From Echria macrotheca (lineage: Eukaryota; Ascomycota; Sordariomycetes; Sordariales; Schizotheciaceae): 64,000 bases of DNA. The notes below the pieces were generated by a model. That model was not told where the DNA came from and searched no databases. It saw nothing but the letters and a program-made list of their open reading frames with translations. A program made the position numbers and the translations under genes. Location: contig MU839839.1 in the NCBI GenBank assembly GCA_030411725.1, positions 496,001 through 560,000 of the forward strand, in the 5' to 3' direction. Below, in pieces: positions 10,695 to 20,935 of the stretch (position 1 is the first letter of the stretch; every line of letters starts with the position of its first letter).

Positions 10695-13600
10695 ATGGCT
10701 TTCAGCTTTTCTAATGTCAACAATGCCATGGGGGCCACGGCCGTTGGCGGGGGAGGAGACGTCGAAGTCCTGCCCGACCTCCCAGTGATCCAGACAGAGG
10801 TGGGCTGCTGCCGCCTGCTTGCTTTGCTGTGAAGTATGCTGACGGGTTTGGACAGGGTCTAGGATTTCTTGCACTGGCAGGCGACGCCAAAGTACAACTG
10901 ACGTCAAAATGGTCGCCCGCTCCGGCACGTACCGCCTCTCTCCTTGCCATCGCCTCCAGGAAAGGCTTGGTCGCTGCAGCCGGCCCAGATGCCGTCAACA
11001 TCGCGACGACAGAATCCGTCCGGAAAGCTTTCGAAGCGCCGAAAGAAGGCGATAGCGAGGTTCGCCCATTCACACCGCAGGCCAAGCTCTCCCTTCCGGT
11101 CCGCATCTCACAGCTCGCTTTCACCGCCGACGAGCAATACCTCATACTTTCGGCCGAGAAGGGCGGCGGTCTGGCGGTCCACGAAGTGCAGGCGCTCACT
11201 CAAGGAACCACACAGCCCGCGTTTGAGCTGAGCACGAGCGGTGAAGCCCTCCGGGCCATAATCCCCAATCCAATGCCGGAGTTGGCTTCATTTTGTGCTA
11301 TCGTCACGAGCAATGGAAACTTGCTCATGGCCAATCTGGCCGATCGGAAACTCGCCCCTGGCGCTAACGGTCCGGTCCTGCGGCCGGAGGTCAGCTGTGC
11401 AGCATGGAGCACGAAAGGGAAGCAGTTGGTCGCTGGCATGGCGGATGGGGGCATTTACCAAATGACCCCAGACGGCACCGTAAAGGGGCATATACCCAAA
11501 CCTCCAGGTCTTGGTGACTATCACGGTAGGGCTTTATCCCGCGCTTCGAAGTATTCAGCTAACAAACCAAGTATCGTCGATTACATGGCTAGAGAACCAC
11601 GTATTCCTTGTCGTCCATAATGCGGCAAATGAACAGGACCCATCCGTGTATCACCTCATAACCCGCCATCAGCCACCCGGCGGCGCACCACCGAAATTCT
11701 CGTTCCAGAAGCTCACTGATCCTGTTGAGCCTTTTGTTATGGACAAGGTTCCGCATCACACTATTCTGCGAATCAAGGACTTCCCTCCTAATCTACAGGA
11801 TCTACTTCTTGTTTCGTCCACTACCTACGAAGGCATCGGGCTCTTCACTCGCTCCAAGACGGCCTTAGCAACCGACAAGCCGGCAGAGACCATCACCGGC
11901 GTCTTCACCACTACTGAGTTCTCGGATGATTCCAAGCGAGCCCAGCTGCCGATGAGCGAGGACCTTACTGAGACCTACCCTATCGGGAATGCCTTGGACT
12001 TGTCAAGCAAGAATAAGGTTTATAAACCTATCCCAACCGACGAGATTGAGGAGTCACCGGGCCCGCTCCCGGGTCTTTGGGTGCTTAACAACGAAGGTGT
12101 ACTCGCTTCGTGGTGGATTGTTTACAACGAGTCCATCCGGACTGGCACAACTTACCCGGGCATGGTGACCGAGACTGTGAGCACGCCGGTCGCCAAACCT
12201 GCAGCTTCCAGCACATCTGCATTTGCCACTTCAACGGGGTCTAATGCATCCCCGTTCGGTGCCCTAGCGGCCCCTGTTACCACATCGCCATTTGGTGCCC
12301 CAGCCCCCGCGACGTCTGCGTTTGGCGGCACATCGACTCTTGGACTGAAATCATCCCCTTGGGCAGCACCGTCATCTACCACATCCGCCGCTCCCGCGTT
12401 CGGGACAACCGCATTCGGCAGTAAGCCAGCCGCTGCGCCGAGTTTTGGCACGCCTTCTCTTGGGAATAAGCCGGCAGCCCCTGCTTTTGGACAGTCGTCC
12501 ATGATTGGCATGGGCGCGAAAGCGTCGCCTTGGGCATCGGCGTCCACCGGTGCCGCTACTCCGGCGTTTGGCCAGTCTGGCTTCGCCAGTTCTAGTCCCG
12601 GGACCAACAAGGTCTTTGGGAGCACCTCATCCGCTTCTCCGACATCTGGTGGTTTCGCGAATTTCGCAAATAAGGGCGGATTCGGATCCATCGCCGGGGG
12701 TTCTAGCGGATCCACTAACGTCTTCGGCTCGGGTAGTTTTGCCTCGAACACTCAGGATATATCCATGGACACATCAACGTCGTTCCCCCCTCCTGGTGCC
12801 AAGAAAGACGCACCATCTGGACTTGCATCGTCTCCTTTTGTCCTTGGAACGACCTTCAAGGCTGATCCGAAGACGGCGAACGATAACGAGACGCCAAAAG
12901 CCGGCTCGGGCGGTTCCCTGTTCGGGGGCGGCTTCAGCCTGTCGCTGTCCGATGCCGCGAAACAACCCGCAGCTCCTGAGACCAAGGATTTGGATATGAC
13001 GAGCACACCGGTACCCACGCCAGCTGAGGAGAAACCGAAGTCGGTATTTAGCAACTTGGAGTCAACAACTCCGACAACGACGCCCGCACCGGCGAGGTTT
13101 GACCTCAGGCCTACGTCAGGGCCTACTGCGAGCTCTAATATCTTTGGTGCAAAGCCTACTGCCACGGTATCTAACATATTTGGGGCCCCCAAGCCAGCTG
13201 CAGCGGGAGGCTCCAAGTCCGAGCCTTTCCAATCTCTCTTCGGAACCCCCAAGATCAAGAAAGAGGAGGAGGATAAGGAGAACCTGTCTCAGATTCCCCA
13301 GGCGCCCGTTCCACCGGATACAACGAGTAAGGCGGTCTTCCCACTTGGCGAGTCCTCTTCATCTTCAGGTTCATCTTGCTCACCAGACACAGCCCCGAAG
13401 ACGGTCGTGAAGGCAAGCGGTGCGCCCCCGCTCGCCAAGTCCCCTCCCGAGGAAACCCCCTCGAAGTCCGCGCCAGAAGCAGCACCGCTGCCGCCGGACT
13501 TCACGTTGAAGAAAGCCAAGCCTGAAGATGCTCCTCTGCCTCCCGACTTTACGAAGAAGCCACCCGCCCCAGCACTTCCGAGCGTGCCTGCAGTCCCCGA

Positions 13601-15230
13601 CAGCCCCGGAGAGGAGGAATTTTCAGAGGAGGAAGAGCACGCCGAGGAAGGTTCTGAGGACGAGGACGGAGAGGGCGAAGAGGACGAAGAATCTCCAACG
13701 GAAGCTGGAAGCGAGGGTAGTGGTATCGATGTCACACGAGATCTCAGTCCTACGACAGGATTCGCCAGCCAAACACCAGGCTTCTCACCTCAAAGCTCGT
13801 TTGGGAAGTTAGCTGAGAGTGGATTCTCGACGATCTCCCGCTCAGAGGCGGAGCCGCCACGCACCCTTTTCGGCGAGATCAGCAAGAACGCACCTCCCCT
13901 CTTCCCGAAGCCGGTCCCGCAAAGCCCGCGATCGCCGAGTCCTATACGCACAGCTGTGCGGCCAAACCTTCTCAGACCGGCCGAGCCCCACAGATCCGTC
14001 AGCGCGCCCGGGGCGGCATCGCAGTTGCTGGCGCGGAAGTCGCAGCAGTCGCAGCAACTGCCGTCGAATCTTGGGTTTGGTAGCTCTCAGCGATCTACAC
14101 CTGCGGTTGACCCCAATATCGCGGCGCAGCGCAAGTTTGCCGCCGCCAAGAAGGAGGCGGAGGAGCGCGTTCTCGTAGACCCTGAAGATGAAGGAATTCA
14201 GAGGATCCTGCATTCCGAAATCGAGCCGACTCTAAATATCAACGAGTTTTTGGTGGTCGACTCGAAGCTGGAAGTAGTAGATACCTCTGCGCGCGAAGAA
14301 GTACCGGTCGCGTGCGAAACTCTATGGCGGGATATTAATCGTATGATCGATAGGCTGGGTCTGAACTCGCGATCTCTGCAGTCATTCATTCGCGGTCACA
14401 CCACGCTTTACAAGGAAGAAGGCCGCACCATGGATGACCTCGAGACGCCTGACGACTGGGTCCTGGTCGAGGGCCAAGAGCTCGTCGCCATTGAAGATGA
14501 GCTGGCCCAGGACCTGGAGGAGGGACGGGTGAAGGATATCGAGGCAGTGGAGGAGAATATTCGGTCACTGACGCGCGACCTTGCGAAGCTGCGCGCAAAG
14601 GATGAGGATCTACGGAAGGTGATCATGTCGCAGATTGATCCGGATCAGCTGGCCATGGCGAGATCTCTGCCTCTTAGTGCAGAGCAGGCGGCGCAGCAGA
14701 ACGAGCTTCGCCGGGCGTACGCCACGTTCTCGAAGCTCCTCGCCGAGGCCGAGGAGGCACTGACGATGCTCAAGGCCAAAATTACGTCGGCGGGCGGGGC
14801 GTCGGGCAAAGCGCCAGTGCCGACATTCGAGGCGATTATCCGGACCATCAACAAGATGACGACCATGGCGGAGAAGCGCAGCGGCGATATCGACGTCCTA
14901 GAGAACCAGATGCGCCGTCTCCGCCTTGGGTCCATGGGGCTGAATGGCAGTCCCGGCCCGTCGCGCAGCCGCGAAGGCTCGCCGTTCGCGACGCCGCAGA
15001 AGCGAGGGTCCATCTTCTCGCCCGACCGGCTGCGGGACTCGGTCGTGTCGACGCCTGGGTCGTACGGGATGCGCGGGACGCCGCCGCGCAAGAAGCTGAG
15101 CATGTTTAGCGAGGAGGAGAAGAAGGCGATTCGGACGAAGGAGGCGAAGAGGAAGGCGACGTTGCAGATGCTCAGGGCTAGTCTAGAGAAGTCGGGGCCT
15201 AATGTGCAGCGGCTTCGGGATGATGATTAG
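10695..15230 (+). CDS. NUP159: nucleoporin Nup159 (Nup214 homologue)
   Basis: Exons 10695-10799, 10856-11525 and 11572-15230 give 1477 residues. The second intron is only 46 nt but has GTAGGG, a GCTAAC branch site and AAG. Residues about 20-450 are the N-terminal beta-propeller, which in yeast docks the DEAD-box helicase Dbp5 for mRNA export. About 480-750 is an FG-repeat region (S-P-F-G, A-F-G, S-F-G, N-I-F-G, S-L-F-G), with Thr/Ser/Ala/Pro spacers. Then come a Lys/Pro-rich stretch with repeated P-L-P-P-D-F-T-K-K, a strongly acidic block (about residues 690-730) and a further disordered stretch. The C-terminal 350 residues are rich in heptad-like Leu/Ala/Glu/Lys (coiled coil) that should assemble with Nup82 and Nsp1 on the cytoplasmic face of the pore. 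The size and order of parts fit fungal Nup159. The start ATG is followed by a 35-codon exon. Confidence 0.9.
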
Positions 15231-15577
15231 TCTTGTTTGTGGGATAGTGTAGGCATAGATGGGAGGGAGTTGTGTTATGGACAAGAGGAATACATAGATT
15301 GCAGTATGCAGTATGGTTTGGGATGAGGATAGGATTCCCTGGGTATTGCCACGGGATATCATAGCTTAGTGATAGATTGACAAGGATGAATAGCATTGTC
15401 ACCAGAGAAGTTGTTCTATTGTTTTTGACGCGGTATCTTAAAACCCCCTTTTCTGACGCTAACCGTGCGTTGGGGAGGAGGAAAATAAAACGGGGAAGGA
15501 TATCGCGATAGCTGGTGTACTTGACTGCCAATTGTGGTTCATCTCTCGATTGCTCTCAAGCTATTATTTGTCTTTAG

Positions 15578-15664
15578 CCGTAAGAAGCCGAAGCTTCCAC
15601 CCCGTGGTTATATAGCATACGAGTGCCTGCTGTCTAATCCTCGGTACGCATGCTGCTCTGAAGT
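15578..15664. repeat. diverged repeat, copy A
   Basis: Shares its order of words with 16093-16230: both start C-C-G-T-A-A-G-A-A-G-C, continue through GCTTCCACCCC, GTGGTTAT and GTGCCT, and share AATCCTCGGTACGCATG and TGCTCT. Copy A lacks a 35-nt segment present in copy B. Similarity fades upstream near 15560. Confidence 0.8.
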
Positions 15665-15739
15665 TATTCGTATGCTTTCGGGGTATGGAGTAGTTCATCT
15701 TGACCGCGGTGGGTGAGGTGGGGTTACAGTTTCTACACT

Positions 15740-15783
15740 TGGGGGTTGGATACCTGGGGGTTGGATACCTGGGGTTTGGATAC
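15740..15783. repeat. 15-bp tandem repeat, three copies
   Basis: Two identical units of TGGGGGTTGGATACC and a third, 14 bp long, with one G-to-T change and the last base missing. Confidence 0.95.
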
Positions 15784-15863
15784 TGCTGTACCGTGGAAGT
15801 CTTGTCCGCAGGGAGGGGAGGAACCGCGGAAAACTAGGTAAGTAAGCTCTCTGCAGGGAAACT

Positions 15864-15871
<8 letters not shown>

Positions 15872-15896
<25 letters not shown>
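15872..15896. repeat. TG dinucleotide microsatellite
   Basis: About twelve TG units between the two diverged repeat copies. Confidence 0.95.
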
Positions 15897-16092
15897 TGAG
15901 TGAGGTAAGAACAGAACTGGCCCGGTCCGGCCCAGCAAGAGTTGGGCTAAGTTTATTTAGGGGTGTAGGTAGGTATCTAGGTATCTATTCTGTTACCCTG
16001 CTACCCTGATTTTGGTTGCGTGGCTCTGAATAAGGTAGCTAGTTTCATCCGTTGAACTCGGTTTGCCTGCTGTAAGTGTTATTTGTATCAAA

Positions 16093-16230
16093 CCGTAAGA
16101 AGCTTCGGCGAAGGCTTCCACCCCTTAGACCTAAGGGGGGTAAGCGGTCTCTCTTCTAGGTGGTTATAGCACACAAGTGCCTACTATCTAGAATAATCCT
16201 CGGTACGCATGTGCACCGCCTGCTCTAAGT
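16093..16230. repeat. diverged repeat, copy B with 35-nt insertion
   Basis: Second copy, same orientation as 15578-15664, about 515 bp downstream. An extra 35 nt (16125-16159) follows the shared CCACCCC. With the preceding CCCC it forms a perfect hairpin at 16121-16138 (8-bp arms CCCCTTAG/CTAAGGGG, 2-nt centre). The origin is unknown; remnants of a transposon or a processed small-RNA copy are both possible. Confidence 0.8.
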
Positions 16231-16669
16231 AGACAGAGGGAAGTTGATGTGGTGATGTTAGAAATAGTCTGGCGCGCACTAGAACTAGCAGTAGTTATTG
16301 GCGATTGATACCTCTCCGTTAGGGTGTCTGAATCGCCACGGGAACAGGGTAGGTACTTGTACTTGCGGCGTAAACTATAGGGTTCATGAAGATTTTGATG
16401 ATAGCCGGGGGGTCGACGATGTCTTATGCCCCTGGATTTAAGGTAGTTAGATACTCTGGCACATGTGATAGTGTGTCATTGCTCTTAATATTGGGCGTGC
16501 CTAATATTGTGAGGATCTGAGGACCTTTTTCCGGCAGCGAGTCAGTCAACAGTGATATGATACTGTTGAAGCCAGCAAGCTGGCAGATAATATCACTATC
16601 CCAGTTTTGGGGGTTTGTTTTGTTGTTGTTTTTAAACAACACGAGCTCAGATTCAACATCCGCAAAACA

Positions 16670-19457
16670 TCAGAAGATGGTAACAAACCGCAGTCTGCCA
16701 TCCACGCCAAGCTGACCGATCATATCAACCGGCCACTCGTGCGGCGCATACTCCCTCGGCAAAAAGTCCAAGTCGACCACGCTCCTGAGCGAGTTCAGCA
16801 CGCGTCTCATCCTCCATTCTAAGTGCTTCGCATCGCCGCCCTGGAGCTCATACAGCCGCTGCAGCTCGTTGCGACGCGACGACCGGCCCAGTCTCTTGAG
16901 AACTTGCGTCTCCCAGGTATACCAGTACAAAAAATGTTCGACTGCGGACCTCTTGGTCCTGAGTCGGACGACGGGGGATGTTTCCGCACCACCACCACCG
17001 CCTGCTGTAGTAGTAGTACGTCTCTGAGTAGTAGATAACATAAACCGTGTGAGCTCTTCCACTCGATGATTATTATTCTCGGTGCCCGCGTCAAGAAGGG
17101 ATACCCACTCTCCATCTCGGCGTTGCCACTCCCAATGCGGCAGCTCTTGTATCCGATACAAGTTCTCCTCCTTGCGTCTCAGGGAGCCCTCGGGGTCTTC
17201 TGCGGTCGAGAATAGAGACGTGCAGTAGTATCTGCTTACGTCGCTAAAGGCCTCTGGTTGGAAGACGAAGCTGATAAATTCGGTATCGCGCTGCTGCTGA
17301 GGATGATCGTCGGTCAAGGGCGAGGCTAAAAAGCTCTTGTTTATCTCGTCAAACGCCCTGGAGAAGCTTGGGGCCTTGTATCTGACTTTTTCGTTGTCAC
17401 GTCTCTGTTCGAGGAGCCCCTGAAGGGTAGGGAGTATTGCTTCGGCCGTCGTAGCACCGGGGAAGAGTTGTTTTGAGAGCCTTTGCGCGATACGCGTCTC
17501 TCGGCGCTGTTTGGTGATTGGATCGAGTTTCTCGAGATATGGATCGTCGAGCTCCCTCTCGGGTGTAAACCGGGGCGGAGATGTTTTGAGTGACTCTACT
17601 GCGTGGTGGTCGAGGAGGGTGAAGAGGTTAAGACCCAATGGCTCGCGGGACCATCCGCCATGTCTTACAAGGAAAACACTGTGCAGCGGAGCGACAATTT
17701 TGTAGTTCCCGTCAGCATCATCGAGCTTCCGCATCAGCAGCGGTACGTCAGGTCCAGCGAAGAATATGTGATCGGTCTTTGGGTTTGCCAACTTGTCCAG
17801 CTCGCTGTCTCGGGCTAGGAATAGGATCGCTGTGGCTGCTTCTTGTGTCCACGATGTATACAAATGGAGACGGCGTAAACCGTCGACAGCGTGGAGTGTC
17901 TCCAATCGCCGCAGCGACTGCTGGAGCGCGCAAAGATGTAGTAGGCGTAGTGATAGAGATCCTGTGCGGGCGTCGACCGAGCACCACTGAGGGACTGGAA
18001 AAAGCAACTCTGGTAAAATCGCTATGCCCCGATGGTGTGCGCCAAACGACACGGAACACATCATAGTGACAACCAGAGCATTCCGGTCGCCCCGACTCCC
18101 AAGCACCTGTTGTAAAGCCTTGTGTGGACCGCCAAGAGCATTCGCATGTATTAAAAAATGCGAACAGCTCAGAAGCGAGCTGTTGGCCATGGTCTTGATC
18201 GACGAATTCGGCAAGTTGTATACCCTCTTCGCCACCCCAGTTTGGTACCCATGACGGCTGCGTGTTCCAACCGGGGATCCCGATAGAGTTGTATAGGACG
18301 CGCCCGACGTGGCCAGAGTTAATGACGCAATGAGAAAACAGCCCAACAAACACATGGAGCGCCGAAAGGGTGTAATCTGGTCTGAATAGCTCGGCCTGGT
18401 CCCCCTCCACAAGCCCAAGGATTCCAAAGACCTTGTCCCGGGCATCAGCGCAAGCCGCGTGACCAGTGAGGGTAATTGCACCCACGAAGCCGTCCTTTGC
18501 CAGTATCGACTGACGTGCCATATAGCTAAGCCATGGCGAAGACGTCTTCTCGAATGGTATTTGGGCCGTTGATAAGGCCTCGGCGTGGTATTCACACCCC
18601 TCATGAACAAAAACGACGTGTCTGGCCAGGACCAGTTCTTGTATCACCCACAGCCGCGAAAAGTACCGCGACCTGAGCATCTTAAAGAGTGTACGCCTGT
18701 CGTTTACTAGAGCTGAGATAGGTGCTCGTTTGGGAAACCTGCGTCTGCGGTTGCGTGGCGCTTCGGCGGCTTTTTCCCCGAGGTACACCAGCACTCGCAA
18801 ACATCGCTTGTAAATGGAACCCATCTTGGGAATCTGCATGACTTTCTCCTCCGTGTCGGCTTGGTTGATGCAAATTGCGTCCACCCAAAGTGCTCGCTGC
18901 GCGTCGGGACGGCGAACATAGCGAAGCATGGCTGCGCAATTGCGTGTCTGAAAGAGTACGTCCCAGAAGAGACCAATGTATACCGGAACGCATGGCGTGC
19001 TGTCGCCGGTGTCGTCCCCCCAAGTATATGATATTGCCTCGTAGTCCGGGTAATCGTTGTCTCGATAGGTCGCTAGGCCAAAGTGCAGAGGAGCATTTTC
19101 GAACGGCGAAGGGGAGAGATGGATGAGCCGGATTTCGTTATATCGTAGCCGTTGGTGGTAGGCCACTAAGCGGGTCGAACTCGTAGTCTCGAGGCGATTC
19201 AGTCCAACAGGAGCGTTGGCCCCTGGTGCAGGGCTAGTCCTCGTAGGGGCGGCACCATGGTAGGCTACCGTTGACGGCCACCAGAGATTGAGGTGCCCAA
19301 GAGACTCGTCAGGAGGGGGCTGAACGAAAGTGCCGGACTGCTCCCTCGAGCAGGCCGGCTCTTTTGGCGGTGACCTTCGACATGCTAGACAGCGGGGTGT
19401 CCCTTGTTGAATGGTAACCATGGGGTTACCGCAGTTGGGCAAATGCCATCGGCTCAT
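16670..19457 (-). CDS. HET-domain (heterokaryon incompatibility) protein, frame broken once
   Basis: HET proteins trigger cell death when genetically different hyphae fuse. Reading from the ATG at 19457, the N-terminus has a Cys-rich knuckle (N-C-G-N-P, later C-L-A-C) seen in some members. The three HET blocks follow: Y-E-A-I-S-Y-T-W-G near residue 139, L-W-V-D-A-I-C-I-N-Q-x-D-x-x-E-K-x-x-Q near 190, and R-L-W-V-I-Q-E-L near 267. W-V-P-N-W near residue 397 is also typical. Past about 18000 this frame loses sense and stops at 17748, while the frame one base later carries a protein-like sequence to the stop at 16670. An extra base in the A-run at 17999-18003 (T-run on the coding strand) would account for this. 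I see no convincing intron there. So this is a frameshifted allele, a sequencing error or a missed splice. Intact length would be about 928 residues. Confidence 0.78.
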
Positions 19458-20373
19458 GATGTTGGAGATGTCAGGCGGCAGCGGCAGGTTGGATCGCTAT
19501 AAAGGCGGAGGGGAAAAAAACAGAGAGCTTGAACCAAATCGCAAGATGCCACTCTTGGAGACAGAAAGCAAGCAGCCGAAGAGGAGTGAGGGACTAACCA
19601 TAGTATATGGAAGCACGGCGGGCCAGGTGGTGGCGGGGCTGAGCGTGAAGGCGAAAATGTGCAATAACTATCAGGCTGGCGCCTGGCAGCCTCGTTCGTG
19701 GAAAGTATTGGACCACGCACTCTTCTGGAAGCAGAGTTTGCAGGTGATACCTTCACAGCCTTGTCGAAAGTCCTGCTCTAACTCAACGCCCACGTATCTA
19801 TCTGATATCAGCTAAGAAACAAACATAAGGCCCGCCAACGGGAGACCTACTCGTCCCAGGACGCAAATTAGTGGCGTCGGGTGGCTGCGGTGGTTGTCGC
19901 CTTGGGAGGCAGACTTCCTGCAGCGTTGAGACGTTGCAGACCATGGCTTTGCGGTGTTGAAAAGCCGAGTACATGCCATGTGAACCGAAGAGCGCAGTAG
20001 CATTTTATATAGGGTCGGCTTATGTCTGAAAGACTGAGGTGAAGATACTTGTTTTGTGGAAGAGGAGAAATGAGCCTGTGGCTGGCTAAATATCTACAGT
20101 GCCCTGGGTCCATGCGTGCCTTCCATCTTGTCTGGTTGCTCCTGCCTGTCCCAACATGTCCGAGTGACAGGAGTAACTATTCTAGTTACCCACTGCGTAC
20201 TTGCACAAAATACTTGACAAGTCCAGTTTTCCAGACAGAGAGACAGACTGGAAGTGCTGTCTGTATCCGTACCTCTCTTCTCCGCTCTCGAGTTCAGCAG
20301 CACCTCAAAAATAAAACAGAAAAAAAACAAGTTCCCACCTCAGATAAAAAAGGGGGGGTGGGGACAAAAAATG
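19458..20373. other. HET upstream region
   Basis: 5' flank of the HET gene, then the 3' flank of tRNA-Val. Only short overlapping open frames without motifs; no gene recognised. Confidence 0.55.
20366..20371 (-). terminator. RNA polymerase III terminator of tRNA-Val
   Basis: Six A on the plus strand, i.e. TTTTTT on the transcribed sense, starting 3 nt after the mature 3' end of the tRNA. Confidence 0.85.
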
Positions 20374-20446
20374 TGATTCAACCCAGGATCGAACTGGGAA
20401 CCTTCAGTGTGTGAGACTGACGTGATAACCATTACACCATTGAACC
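20374..20446 (-). tRNA. tRNA-Val (anticodon CAC)
   Basis: 73 nt on the minus strand fold as a full cloverleaf. The acceptor stem is GGTTCAA/TTGAATC with one G-U pair and A as discriminator. The anticodon stem is TCAGT/ACTGA with loop CTCACAC, and the T arm is CCCAG-TTCGATC-CTGGG. The A box (TGGTGTAATGG) and B box (GGTTCCCAGTTCGATCC region) are intact. The anticodon CAC reads GUG valine codons. There is no intron. Confidence 0.97.
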
Positions 20447-20935
20447 ATGCCATTTGTTGAAAGATTAGCTAGCAAAACGGGCCCATGTCGCTGTGCTGGC
20501 ATTGCAACCGCAGTGAATCGGACGTGGCGTCCCTCTCTATTATGAACTGACCGACTGTTTGGATGAGGGTTTATGGTCGATAATCTCCTTACTGATTACA
20601 AGATATGAACATCTGGCAGCGGATGAATAGGGCCCTGCTGTGTCGACGCTGACGCTGAGGCTGAATACCCTCCACTCAACCAGCTTGCCTAGTTACTCCT
20701 GTTACTCGGACACAGGGAGGGCCACGTTCCCTCTCTTACAGAAAGACAGTAAATGCAGTAAAATACCGCTATTAAAGTTTGTATAAGTAATTACGCCGCT
20801 ATGCTATGCCCCTATCCGTATATAGGTATATGTCCTGTACATGGTATCACCCTATCCTAGGCCCTATACTCCATACTCCAACACGCTCAGTGTATATCTA
20901 CCCATGATTCCGCCCCCCATACCTATCCAAGGTAC
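20447..20935. other. spacer with no recognisable feature
   Basis: AT-richer DNA between tRNA-Val and the 3' end of the next minus-strand gene. It probably contains the tRNA 5' flank and a 3' untranslated region. Confidence 0.55.

Larger units (their letters stand above)
15231..16669. other. convergent spacer with tandem and dispersed repeats
   Basis: Lies between the 3' ends of NUP159 (plus) and the HET gene (minus). It has no coding signal, is less GC-rich than its neighbours, and carries three kinds of repeat listed separately (15578-15664 with 16093-16230; 15740-15783; 15872-15896). Confidence 0.65.
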
